This document shows, piece by piece, positions 1 through 7,525 of a stretch of DNA of 42,281 nt. Source of the stretch: Clostridiales bacterium (GTDB taxonomy: Bacteria; Bacillota; Clostridia; Christensenellales; CAG-314); assembly GCA_022508325.1 (NCBI GenBank), contig JAFLVL010000006.1, positions 1 to 42,281 of the forward strand, written 5' to 3'. A program made the position numbers and the translations under genes. Under the pieces are notes generated by a model. The model was given only the letters and a program-made list of their open reading frames with translations, made no database searches and was not told the origin of the DNA. Numbering within the stretch: the stretch's first letter is position 1; each line of letters opens with the position of its first letter.

Positions 1-27
1 TAGGCTCTTGTGCCAAAGGCAAACCAA

Positions 28-58
28 AACCCACCGAGTTGTCCTTTCTCGGTGGGTT
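28..58. repeat. 11-bp hairpin downstream of the recombinase gene
   Basis: AACCCACCGAG (28-38) pairs perfectly with CTCGGTGGGTT (48-58) across a 9-nt loop. On the minus strand the stem is followed by TTGGTTTG, only weakly T-rich. It could be a terminator for the leftward recombinase gene or part of an element end; the sequence does not decide. Confidence 0.5.
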
Positions 59-81
59 GTAGCGTTTCGCCCTTATTTGCC

Positions 82-128
82 TTATTCCACGCTCCTGCGA
101 GGCTCATGTCAAGTGGAACGTGGAATAA
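82..128. repeat. Inverted repeat just past the recombinase stop codon
   Basis: TTATTCCACG plus TCC (82-95) pairs with GGA plus CGTGGAATAA (115-128) with one mismatch, around a 19-nt loop. It sits 18 bp beyond the recombinase stop. Recombinase genes commonly lie at element ends, so this may be attachment-site DNA. It lacks a T tract, which argues against a simple terminator. Confidence 0.45.
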
Positions 129-145
129 ATAGTCTGCGTATTGTT

Positions 146-1645
146 CTAAAAACGCATTATTATTTGAAAGTTAATCATTCTCGGCTCTAACATATTTTGT
201 ATGTAAATCGGATAGGGTACGTTTGCTGTATAAAAAGAAAAACCCTGACTTTCGTCAAGGCTCATAGTTCTTGGGGTGTTGTAAATAATTACCATTTTGT
301 CATCAAACAGTTGTATCTCTTTTACAAGGTAGTTTATTAGCATTTGCGGCTCTTGTTCCAACGCTAACTTGTAGTAGTTCAATATTTCTTCCTTACTCAA
401 TCTAAAAGCAGTTTTCGCTCTCTCAATTCGTATTTGCTTTTCCAATTCTTCGTTTTGGCTTTCTAATTCTCTCAATCGTTTCATAGCCGTATTACTTGTA
501 CCACCGTTCTCAATAGCGGACATAATGTTGCTTATTTGGTTTTCCGTCTGACGTTGTTCTTTTACTAACTGTTTCAACGTTACATTTGCGTGTATCTTTA
601 ATTCCTGCAATTCGAGCAACTTATCTGCAATGTAGTTTATCGTTTCGGGTTTGCTCATTTTCTCAATTACGTTTTCAATGACATATTGCTCCAACACGTC
701 TTTTCTAACCATAGTTTTCTTGCAACCGTTGTTGTTTTTTCTGCCTAAACACTTGTAGTAACGTTTCTTTTCGCCGTTCTTTGCAGTTCCACACTCTGCA
801 TTTATTGGACTGCCACAGTAACCGCATTTAATCTTGTGTCGTAGCATATATACCACTTCAACGCTACGAATACCATACTTGTTACTGTCTGTCTTTTGTC
901 TTACCTTGCTGTAAATCTCTTGGGGTACAATGGCAGGGTAGATGTTATCAAAGATTTCGTCATTGTGTCGGTATATACCTGCATACTTTTCGTTCTTCAA
1001 AATGTTGTATATGGTATTTCTTGCAAACGGCTTGCCTCTGTTGAATATACCCTTTTGTGTCAAGGCTTTAATAATATCTTTCACATACACGTCATTTGCG
1101 TACTGTTCGTAGATAAATCTTATTACCTCTGCCTGTTCCTCGTCAATTACAAGTTTGTGGTCTATTACCTTGTAACCGTAAAGCACGTAACCGCCTGTAA
1201 AGTTACCTTTACGTCTGCTTTCGTTCATTCCACGTCTTACCTTTTGAGAAAGTTCTGCCGAGTAGTATTCTGCATAACCCTCTAACATACTTTCGAGTAT
1301 TATTGCCTCTGGACTATCTGGTATGTATTCCATTGCGGAAATTACTCTAACGCCGTTGTCTTTCAACGTCTTTTTGTGCATTGCTGTTTCATACTTGTTA
1401 CGGCTAAACCTGTCAATCTTGTAAACTAAAACGAAATCCCACTCACGCTTGCAACTGTCTTTTATCATACGCTGAAAGTCGGGACGGTTATCGTTGGTAC
1501 CTGTCATTGCTCTGTCAATGTAGGTATCAAGTATTACTATGTCGTTGTTCTTGGCATAGTCGCTACATACACGAAGTTGTCCTTCAATGGACTGCTCCGT
1601 TTGGCTATCGCTAGAATATCTAGCGTAAATTACTGCTGTTTTCAT
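146..1645 (-). CDS. Large serine recombinase (resolvase/invertase family)
   Basis: This 499-residue protein should catalyse site-specific DNA integration and excision through a phosphoserine link. The N-terminal resolvase domain carries the Y-A-R-Y-S motif with the nucleophile at about Ser11, and the downstream arginine-rich D-R-F-S-R-N segment. A recombinase domain follows (roughly residues 150-260). Then comes a zinc ribbon with CGYCG and later C-x-G-R-K...C cysteines (about 275-315), and a long coiled coil (about 360-410) typical of the large-serine class. The ATG at 1645 has an AGGAG ribosome site 9-10 nt upstream. It is the last gene of a leftward module with a HUH Rep and is the probable integrase of the mobile element. 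The 154-nt folded region at 1671-1824 forms its 5' leader. Confidence 0.93.
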   Translation of the reverse strand: MKTAVIYARYSSDSQTEQSIEGQLRVCSDYAKNNDIVILDTYIDRAMTGTNDNRPDFQRMIKDSCKREWDFVLVYKIDRFSRNKYETAMHKKTLKDNGVRVISAMEYIPDSPEAIILESMLEGYAEYYSAELSQKVRRGMNESRRKGNFTGGYVLYGYKVIDHKLVIDEEQAEVIRFIYEQYANDVYVKDIIKALTQKGIFNRGKPFARNTIYNILKNEKYAGIYRHNDEIFDNIYPAIVPQEIYSKVRQKTDSNKYGIRSVEVVYMLRHKIKCGYCGSPINAECGTAKNGEKKRYYKCLGRKNNNGCKKTMVRKDVLEQYVIENVIEKMSKPETINYIADKLLELQELKIHANVTLKQLVKEQRQTENQISNIMSAIENGGTSNTAMKRLRELESQNEELEKQIRIERAKTAFRLSKEEILNYYKLALEQEPQMLINYLVKEIQLFDDKMVIIYNTPRTMSLDESQGFSFYTANVPYPIYIQNMLEPRMINFQIIMRF

Positions 1646-1670
1646 TTTTTATTCTCCTTTTTTATGAATT

Positions 1671-1824
1671 TTTTGTCTTTCGACAAGGGGAGAAATAAAC
1701 GGAAGCGCAGTATCTAACCTGCTTGTTGTTCTACCACTCCCAAACGTCAAGGGCAACGAAGTTGTGCCATTTACCCTTGACGGTTGGTGCGGTTTCGTTT
1801 ATGATCTCCGGACGAAAGACAAAA
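1671..1824 (-). other. Highly structured intergenic element (candidate origin or leader RNA)
   Basis: Nested pairings fill the gap between Rep and the recombinase. TTTTGTCTTTCG (1671-1682) pairs perfectly with CGAAAGACAAAA (1813-1824). GGAGA-ATAAACG (1689-1701) pairs with CGTTTAT-ATCTCC (1796-1809). Inside are a GCAG/CTGC hairpin near 1707-1722 and a hairpin CGTCAAGGG (1745-1753)/CCCTTGACG (1774-1782) that also contains CAAC-gaa-GTTG. The fold ends about 26 nt before the recombinase ATG. It may be single-stranded origin DNA acted on by the neighbouring HUH Rep, or a leader RNA. Confidence 0.6.
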
Positions 1825-1835
1825 TACGATGTGTT

Positions 1836-2513
1836 TTAATTTGCCTTTGGCATTTGTTTTATTGTTTCTCTACTCACTTTGCCAACCAAACACCAATCAA
1901 GCCAAAGTGTGAAGTTATCAAAGAGTAGTAGTTTCTTATCTCCGTTGCCCATTTTGCAAATAACGTCCACGTCGTCAATATCTGCCTCAAAATAGGTTGG
2001 CAACTTACCGCCGAATATTAACCTTTCGTTGGACTTCTCTATGTATTTCATTAGGTATCTGACGGACATTGTTATTTCTTCGTTTCTGCCTATCTCGTGA
2101 AAGTCATTTCTGCCAAAGTATTTCAAGAAGTGCGTGTTTTGGTTTGTTACCTGCATCCGTTTTGTTTTGGTTGAGTAGTCTTTTGCCTCTACCAATTCGC
2201 CTATCATTTGCGGTATATAAAATATTCCGTGAAAGTGCAATCTCTTGTTTTCGGGCGAACGTTCAAATACCCCTATGTACTTCCACCCTTTACGGCTGAC
2301 AAGGTGCTTTAACGTATTTCGCAACTTCTCTCTAAAACTATCTTCGGTGTGTAGTTCATCGGCATAGGTTATGGTTACAAAGCGCGTCCACTCTTGCAAA
2401 TACACTTTTCTGTATAACCTTGCCTTTCGCCTGTTGCTGTTCTTCCGTTTGCGTTCCAATTCTTGCGTTACGTATTCGTTAGTTTCCTTTTTACTCTTAA
2501 AACTTTCTTCCAT
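1836..2513 (-). CDS. HUH-family rolling-circle replication initiator (Rep)
   Basis: The 225-residue protein has the three motifs of HUH nickases: F-V-T-I-T-Y near residue 46, H-F-H-G near residue 93 (the His-hydrophobic-His metal site), and Y-L-M-K-Y-I-E-K near residue 154, which supplies the nicking tyrosine. Such proteins nick one strand at an origin, stay covalently attached and start rolling-circle replication or transfer. The N-terminus is strongly basic. The ATG shares a base with the stop codon of the upstream small ORF (TAATG), so the two are translationally coupled. With the serine recombinase it suggests an integrative element able to replicate as a circle. Whether it acts in replication or mobilisation cannot be told from sequence alone. 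Confidence 0.85.
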   Translation of the reverse strand: MEESFKSKKETNEYVTQELERKRKNSNRRKARLYRKVYLQEWTRFVTITYADELHTEDSFREKLRNTLKHLVSRKGWKYIGVFERSPENKRLHFHGIFYIPQMIGELVEAKDYSTKTKRMQVTNQNTHFLKYFGRNDFHEIGRNEEITMSVRYLMKYIEKSNERLIFGGKLPTYFEADIDDVDVICKMGNGDKKLLLFDNFTLWLDWCLVGKVSRETIKQMPKAN

Positions 2514-2716
2514 TACTTGTTGTATATATACTCTTTCCGTTCTCTCTTTGGCAGTTCCTTGCTCTCCGTAAATGCCTGTTCAAACTTTTCTCTTGTACTA
2601 CCTATTTCCTGTTTTTTACTTGTTGTGCGTTTCCGACCACTACGTTGGTAGTGTTCTTTGGGTATGGCAATATAATGACCGCCGTCAAAATATACCTTTG
2701 CTTTTTCGTAAGCCAT
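2513..2716 (-). CDS. Small basic protein coupled to Rep
   Basis: This 67-residue protein is not recognised. It begins M-A-Y-E-K-A-K-V-Y-F-D-G-G-H-Y and ends in a stretch rich in Lys, Arg and Glu. I place the start at ATG 2716 rather than the in-frame TTG nine bases upstream, because AGGAG lies 9 nt before this ATG. Its stop codon overlaps the Rep start. A role with Rep, such as an accessory DNA-binding or plasmid-copy protein, is inference from coupling only. Confidence 0.65.
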   Translation of the reverse strand: MAYEKAKVYFDGGHYIAIPKEHYQRSGRKRTTSKKQEIGSTREKFEQAFTESKELPKRERKEYIYNK

Positions 2717-2746
2717 TGTTGTCAACTCCTTTTTTTGTAGAATAAA

Positions 2747-2793
2747 AAAGGGCGAAATACCGAAACAATCTCTTGCTCTGTACTTCGCCCTTT
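2747..2793 (-). terminator. Hairpin with T tract between the 41-codon ORF and the small Rep-linked ORF
   Basis: Read leftward, AAAGGGCGAA (2793-2784) and TTCGCCCTTT (2756-2747) form a 10-bp stem followed by TTTTTATT. It lies between the 41-codon ORF and the 67-codon ORF, so it may end the first transcript or attenuate expression of Rep and the recombinase. Confidence 0.6.
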
Positions 2794-2836
2794 ACGTGCA
2801 ACCTACCACAGGTTCGCTAATTTTTGCTGTACTCTC

Positions 2837-2962
2837 TTACTTCTTATTCAGTTTTACAATGCGTTCAAACAGCGTTTCAAACAACACACTTTGCTCAAAC
2901 TCGCCCATTATTGCAATATCTGGCTCGCCGAGTGTTTCAATAAGCAATTCCGTTTTAAGCAT
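2837..2962 (-). CDS. 41-residue hypothetical protein at the head of the mobile module
   Basis: A short ORF starts at ATG 2962 with a very good AAAAGGAGG site upstream and ends at TAA 2837-2839. The product begins M-L-K-T-E-L-L-I-E-T-L-G-E-P-D and ends V-K-L-N-K-K. It looks helical and acidic. The strong ribosome site and the position at the head of the Rep module support translation, but I recognise no family. Confidence 0.5.
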   Translation of the reverse strand: MLKTELLIETLGEPDIAIMGEFEQSVLFETLFERIVKLNKK

Positions 2963-3204
2963 AATTTCCCCCTCCTTTTCTAGATTGGAGAATAGAAAAA
3001 GCATAATCGGATAAACCTGCCTAACGCCCGTTTATGCAACCTTTTTTTGTATGGTCAGTGCGGCTACTGTTTCAAAACCCATACAAACACACTCGGCTTG
3101 CCATTTTGCGTTTACGCTGACTATTCAACTATGCAACATAATAACATAGGAAATAGGCTTTGTCAAGTATTTTAGAACAAATTTTCTAAAATATTTTCAA
3201 AAAA

Positions 3205-3277
3205 TTTTGCTTGGCTATGTAATGACAAACAAAAGTGGCATTGCATACGCCTACAAAAGCATACACGCCAAGCAAAA
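3205..3277. repeat. Perfect 11-bp inverted repeat
   Basis: TTTTGCTTGGC (3205-3215) is matched exactly by GCCAAGCAAAA (3267-3277), with a 51-nt interior. It is the first of three consecutive inverted repeats before the restriction operon. Confidence 0.75.
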
Positions 3278-3299
3278 TACCCATTTCCGCAGACTGCAT

Positions 3300-3406
3300 T
3301 TTGAAAGAGTACAAACAAAGTATGGCAAACATTGAAAGAGGGGGCGATTCGCAAAGCGGTCTAGCGCGAACGCCCCCTTTCTGTTGCCATTTGTTGTACT
3401 TTCAAA
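3300..3406. repeat. Long imperfect palindrome of about 107 bp
   Basis: The left arm (3300-3346, TTTGAAAG-AGTACAA...GAAAGAGGGGGCG) pairs with the right arm (3371-3406, CGCCCCCTTTC...TTGTACTTTCAAA). The pairing is near-continuous with small bulges and runs through ATGGCAA/TTGCCAT. The apex (3347-3370) is GC-rich. This length and quality are unusual for a terminator and typical of strand-specific origin or recombination DNA. Confidence 0.75.
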
Positions 3407-3428
3407 GCAGTTCGGTTGGGTTTTGTGG

Positions 3429-3479
3429 CGGGTGCTTGTTGGCGAGCGTAGCGAGTCACTTGTTATACACAAGCACCCG
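3429..3479. repeat. Perfect 11-bp inverted repeat with GCGAGCGTAGCGAG core
   Basis: CGGGTGCTTGT (3429-3439) is matched exactly by ACAAGCACCCG (3469-3479). The interior holds GGCGAGCGTAGCGAGTC. The right arm sequence ACAAGCACCCG recurs in direct orientation at 23253-23263. Confidence 0.75.
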
Positions 3480-3546
3480 TCATAGTGCCATTTATAGTTT
3501 ATATTTGCAAATCGGAATATAATATTCCATAAAGCGAATAACTTGC

Positions 3547-3575
3547 TTGCTTAATACGAATTGTTGTGATATAAT
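3547..3575 (+). promoter_or_regulatory. Promoter of the restriction-modification/Shedu operon
   Basis: TTGCTT (3547-3552) and TATAAT (3570-3575) are separated by 17 bp, 27 bp before the start of the XRE gene. The regulator is the first gene, so autoregulation is likely. Confidence 0.65.
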
Positions 3576-3602
3576 ACTTAAACATGAATTAGGAGTATTG
3601 AT

Positions 3603-3818
3603 ATGGCAGTAAGCTACAATAAACTTTGGAAACTGTTAATTGATAAAAATATGAATAAAACCGATTTAAGGTTAAAAGCGGACATCGGCACGGCGACACT
3701 CGCCAAATTAGGCAAGAATCAACCTGTTAGCATGGATGTAATAATGAAAATTTGTAGTGTGTTAGGGTGTAATATAGAGGATGTAATGGAATTGTTGCCT
3801 GTGGAGGATAATGTATGA
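3603..3818 (+). CDS. XRE-family (Cro/CI-like) regulator of the R-M operon
   Basis: This 71-residue protein is essentially a single helix-turn-helix domain: Y-N-K-L-W-K-L-L-I-D-K, then recognition-helix text T-A-T-L-A-K-L-G-K-N, then M-K-I-C-S-V-L-G-C-N-I-E-D. It has the form of the short HTH proteins that precede cytosine methyltransferase genes and time expression of restriction systems. AGGAG lies 7-8 nt upstream of the ATG. Its stop overlaps the next gene's ATG (ATGA), so it is translated with the methyltransferase. A controller role is inferred from position. Confidence 0.85.
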   Translation: MAVSYNKLWKLLIDKNMNKTDLRLKADIGTATLAKLGKNQPVSMDVIMKICSVLGCNIEDVMELLPVEDNV

Positions 3819-4975
3819 GCAAACTAACTTATATTTCATTGTTTAGTAGTGCTGGCGTTGGATGCTATGGCTTTAAAATGGAAAGATTTGAGTGTGTTGC
3901 CACTAATGAATTATTGCCCAAAAGATTGGAAGTCCAGAAATGTAACAATAAATGTAAGTATTATAGCGGATACATTTTAGGCGATATTCTATTAGAACAA
4001 ACAACAAACAGTATTTTAGAACAGTTGGAACTGTGGAAACAACAAGAAGAATTAACGGATTTAACGGTTCTTATAGCCACTCCACCCTGTCAAGGGATGT
4101 CGGTTGCCAACCATAAAAAGAAAGATGAGAATAAGCGCAATTCGCTAGTTGTCGCTTCGTTGTCGCTTATCCAAAAGATTTTGCCTAAATATTTCGTTTT
4201 GGAAAATGTTAGGGCATTTTTGAACACCATTTGTACTGACGTTGATGGCACAAACAAGAAGATAAAAAACGCCATTATTGATAACTTGGCGCAATATTAC
4301 AACATTAAATTTGATGTGTTGAATTTCAAAAATTATGGCGCAAATTCAAGCAGAACAAGAACACTTGTTGTGGGTGTAAGAAACGATGTAGGGGTTGCTC
4401 CCGAATCACTATTCCCAGTCTATCGAGAAGAACCTACACTTCGACAAATAATTGGTGATTTACCCTCACTTACTGAAATGGGAGAAATATGTCCTGATGA
4501 TATTTACCACAGTTTTAGAAGTTACAGTCCTGAAATGAGACGCTGGATAGAAAATTTGCGAGAGGGACAAAGCGCATTTGATAATACCGATGCAAGTCGT
4601 CTGCCACACTATTATAAAAACGGTGAAATAATATATACGAAAAACGGAAATGCCGATAAATATACTCGACAGTACTGGGATAAGGTACCACCTTGCATTC
4701 ATACAAGAAATGATATTTTAGCAAGTCAAAATACTGTTCATCCTGTTGACGATAGGGTTTTCAGTATTAGAGAGCTTATGCGCATGATGTCTATTCCCAC
4801 ATCTTTCAAATGGTCAAAATATTCGTTAGAAGAATTAAATGCAATGTCATTAAACCAAAAGCAAAAGTATTTGTCGCAAAATGATATAAACATTCGCCAA
4901 TCAATTGGTGAAGCTGTTCCAACAGAAATATTTAGACAAATCGCCGAGAGTATACGAAAAGAAGAAATAAAATGA
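3815..4975 (+). CDS. DNA (cytosine-5)-methyltransferase
   Basis: The 386-residue enzyme transfers a methyl group from S-adenosylmethionine to C5 of cytosine. It shows motif I as L-F-S-S-A-G-V-G (residues 9-16), motif IV as P-P-C-Q-G-M-S with the catalytic Cys near residue 92, motif VI as E-N-V-R near 129, motif VIII as S-S-R-T-R-T-L-V-V-G-V near 175, and the C-terminal R-E-L-M-R-M-M-S-I-P block near 315-325. Motif I has Ser-Ser-Ala where many enzymes have a Gly-rich turn. Its ATGA start overlaps the regulator and its own stop overlaps the adenine methyltransferase start. It is part of a two-methyltransferase restriction system. Confidence 0.93.
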   Translation: MSKLTYISLFSSAGVGCYGFKMERFECVATNELLPKRLEVQKCNNKCKYYSGYILGDILLEQTTNSILEQLELWKQQEELTDLTVLIATPPCQGMSVANHKKKDENKRNSLVVASLSLIQKILPKYFVLENVRAFLNTICTDVDGTNKKIKNAIIDNLAQYYNIKFDVLNFKNYGANSSRTRTLVVGVRNDVGVAPESLFPVYREEPTLRQIIGDLPSLTEMGEICPDDIYHSFRSYSPEMRRWIENLREGQSAFDNTDASRLPHYYKNGEIIYTKNGNADKYTRQYWDKVPPCIHTRNDILASQNTVHPVDDRVFSIRELMRMMSIPTSFKWSKYSLEELNAMSLNQKQKYLSQNDINIRQSIGEAVPTEIFRQIAESIRKEEIK

Positions 4976-6291
4976 CGTTAAATGACTTTCTTGAAAAATA
5001 CAATTTAAAATCTCTAACCGATTTGTCGGATAGAATCAAATTGCATGGTCAAAAGTTGCCTGTTGATTTGGTATACCAAGCGGCGGAGTATCTTAATCCA
5101 AATCGTGATGTTACTGCTGCTTATTATACTGATACTGCTATATGCAAGTATATAATGGCCGAGTTACCATCGTTTGAAAACCTTGACCATATTAGGATAT
5201 TGGAGCCTTCTGCCGGCGCAGGCAATTTTATTCCTTTTATCGCAGAAAGATACAAAGACAAGCCGATACTTGAACTTTACTTGGTTGATATAGATGAATC
5301 AGAGTTGGAAATTGCTGAACTCATTTTTGAAACTTATTATCGAGAAAAGTACCCTAATGTTCACATAATTTATCTTCATGATGATTACTTGGACTTTCCG
5401 ATATCGGGGAAGAAGTTTGACCTCGTTATAGGCAATCCCCCTTATGCAAAGGTAAAAGATACTAAGCTAAATAGAAAGTATCGAAAAAACAGCAAAATCA
5501 CAAAAAGTTCTAACCTTTTCGTATGGTTTTTGGAAAAGGCCATTAAAGATGGGAATTGGGTTTCATTAATTGTGCCTAAAAGTGTTCTGAATGCGCCCGA
5601 ATATGAAGAAATTAGAAATCAAATAAATGCTACTCACATATCGTCTATTCTTGATTTTGGCGAAAATGGTTTCAAGGGAGTTAAAATTGAAACAGTAAAT
5701 TTGCTTTACACGACAACTTTGCCATCGTCCAAGACACATATTGTATCCATAACACAAAAAATCGACATATATCAAGAGCAAGGCTATTTTACAGACAAGG
5801 CTTACCCTGTTTGGCTACTGTATAGAAATAACTTCTTTGATGAGTTTGCGAGTTCGCTTAAATTAGGCGTTTTCGAAGCATTTCGAGACAGACAAATAGT
5901 AAACAATATGCTTGTTCCAAGTGGACGTTATAGAGTGTTAAAATCAAGAAATATTGCCTCTAATGCAATAAAGGATATCGAGGGGTATGATTCTTATATG
6001 GACAACGTTGACAACCTATTGGTATCAAGATTTTTAAACAGGTCAAATGTCGTACTTGTACCAAACTTGTCTTATGCGCCAAGGGCTTGTTTCTTACCAC
6101 CTGACACCATTGCAAATGGTTCAGTAGCATTGCTAACCCTTAAAGATGATACTTCGAAAATTACGCAGGATGATTTATCTTTATTTGCGACACAAGAGTT
6201 TACGCTGTATTATAGAATAGCAAGAAACTATGGAACTCGTTCGCTTAATATAGATAACAATTCCGTTTACTTTTTTGGATTAAGGAGATAA
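4972..6291 (+). CDS. N6-adenine DNA methyltransferase (gamma-type, NPPY)
   Basis: The 439-residue protein has AdoMet motif I as L-E-P-S-A-G-A-G-N-F (about residues 79-88) and the catalytic N-P-P-Y motif near residue 155. I then N-P-P-Y order is that of gamma-class enzymes such as M.TaqI. The C-terminal half (about 240-439) is probably the target-recognition domain. It starts at ATG 4972 overlapping the stop of the cytosine methyltransferase and is followed after 4 nt by the HNH nuclease gene. A cytosine and an adenine methyltransferase serving one nuclease is the arrangement of type IIS systems with asymmetric sites such as HphI and MnlI. The target site cannot be read from the sequence. Confidence 0.92.
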   Translation: MTLNDFLEKYNLKSLTDLSDRIKLHGQKLPVDLVYQAAEYLNPNRDVTAAYYTDTAICKYIMAELPSFENLDHIRILEPSAGAGNFIPFIAERYKDKPILELYLVDIDESELEIAELIFETYYREKYPNVHIIYLHDDYLDFPISGKKFDLVIGNPPYAKVKDTKLNRKYRKNSKITKSSNLFVWFLEKAIKDGNWVSLIVPKSVLNAPEYEEIRNQINATHISSILDFGENGFKGVKIETVNLLYTTTLPSSKTHIVSITQKIDIYQEQGYFTDKAYPVWLLYRNNFFDEFASSLKLGVFEAFRDRQIVNNMLVPSGRYRVLKSRNIASNAIKDIEGYDSYMDNVDNLLVSRFLNRSNVVLVPNLSYAPRACFLPPDTIANGSVALLTLKDDTSKITQDDLSLFATQEFTLYYRIARNYGTRSLNIDNNSVYFFGLRR

Positions 6292-6295
6292 CAAA

Positions 6296-7522
6296 ATGAC
6301 GGAAAATGAAATTGTAAGTTTTTTGAATGGTAGAAATTACGATATCCGCATACATCAAAACGCTCGTTGGATAGACCAAAAATGTACGCCCGACGTTCTT
6401 TGTATTGTTGCAGACTGTATTATCAACTATATGGATTCCGTAGGAGAAGAAAGCACATTCACCTCAAAAGATATTTGGTTCTCTGAATATGCTATACAAA
6501 ACGTTCATGATATTTTTAGCAAAGTGGACGTAGATAGTTCCTCCGCATCCAATGAATTTGATAAGTTCTTCGGTCAACCAATTAAGTTGTTTGCTTATGC
6601 AGGACTTTTAAGCGAGGAAAAACAAGGGCGTAACAACACTTATAAACTCCTGAATCGTGATATATTGGAATTTATCGCTTTTAGGGAGCGCAATGCTTTG
6701 ACTTTTCTCACTCATTACATAAGCAAGGTCCTTTCTGATTCAAATCTGACGACAGCATTTAATGAGTTTTTCGGAGTTCAAACACAAGAAAGTTATACGA
6801 CACTAAAAGAAAAATTCTTTACTTTTACTGTTACGCATACCGATATAGGCAGCAGAGGTTCTGATGGTCGATTAGAATGCGGACGTATCTTCACAAAAGT
6901 AATAAATGTTTTGGCTTTCAAATATAAGAAACGTGGTACGGAAAGAGGACATATATCCAAGTATGCCATTACTTACGATATGCTTATGTACAACAGAGAT
7001 AATTTTAGAGATATCTATGCCGACAAGCCAAAAGACGTTGCAAGAAAAGATTTCCTTGCTTCACACCATATTGTGATTAACGAGGCATATTTTACATATC
7101 AATCTCAAAAAGCAAAAAGCAGATTGCGTAAATTCAATGACAAGTATCGGAACGGTGCAAGTGAAATGCCTAATGATACGGAAAAGGCAACACATATTCA
7201 CCACATTTTCCCAGCAAGCGAATATCCCGAAATTTCTTTCTACTTGGAAAACTTGATAGCATTGACACCAAATCAGCATTTAAATCACGCTCATCCAAAC
7301 GGCAACACAACGCTTATCGATAGAGACTACCAACACGATTGCCTTATAGTAAAAGTTGACATCATAAAAGACAATTTGGAAAATGCAGAAGTCAAGATTT
7401 ATTCATTTGAAGATTTATTGCAGGTGCTTTATGTCGGCTTTGGCGAAAAATCTTTTCTTCTTATAGACAGCAACGACTATGACGGCATCAAAACAAAAAT
7501 TGAATTGGAGTATATTGCTTAA
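6296..7522 (+). CDS. HNH-family restriction endonuclease (type II/IIS candidate)
   Basis: The 408-residue protein carries a beta-beta-alpha-metal (HNH) site near residues 300-330. Its parts are T-H-I-H-H-I-F-P, then N-L-I-A-L-T-P-N-Q-H, then L-N-H-A-H-P. The N-terminal 280 residues show no motif I know and probably recognise DNA. It has a good AAGGAG site and follows the two methyltransferases by 4 nt, so a restriction role is strongly implied by context. HNH nucleases are the catalytic type in MnlI, HphI and Eco31I. The next gene starts 3 nt after its stop. Confidence 0.85.
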   Translation: MTENEIVSFLNGRNYDIRIHQNARWIDQKCTPDVLCIVADCIINYMDSVGEESTFTSKDIWFSEYAIQNVHDIFSKVDVDSSSASNEFDKFFGQPIKLFAYAGLLSEEKQGRNNTYKLLNRDILEFIAFRERNALTFLTHYISKVLSDSNLTTAFNEFFGVQTQESYTTLKEKFFTFTVTHTDIGSRGSDGRLECGRIFTKVINVLAFKYKKRGTERGHISKYAITYDMLMYNRDNFRDIYADKPKDVARKDFLASHHIVINEAYFTYQSQKAKSRLRKFNDKYRNGASEMPNDTEKATHIHHIFPASEYPEISFYLENLIALTPNQHLNHAHPNGNTTLIDRDYQHDCLIVKVDIIKDNLENAEVKIYSFEDLLQVLYVGFGEKSFLLIDSNDYDGIKTKIELEYIA

Positions 7523-7525
7523 AAA

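Larger units (their letters stand above)
2963..3545. other. Gene-free region rich in inverted repeats (candidate replication or transfer origin)
   Basis: No gene is supported over about 600 bp between the leftward Rep module and the rightward restriction operon. The stretch holds TTTGTATGG (3046-3054)/CCATACAAA (3079-3087) and then three longer inverted repeats listed separately. TATGCAAC occurs as a direct repeat near 3033 and 3131. Promoters for the leftward module must also lie here, but I could not fix them. Confidence 0.55.
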
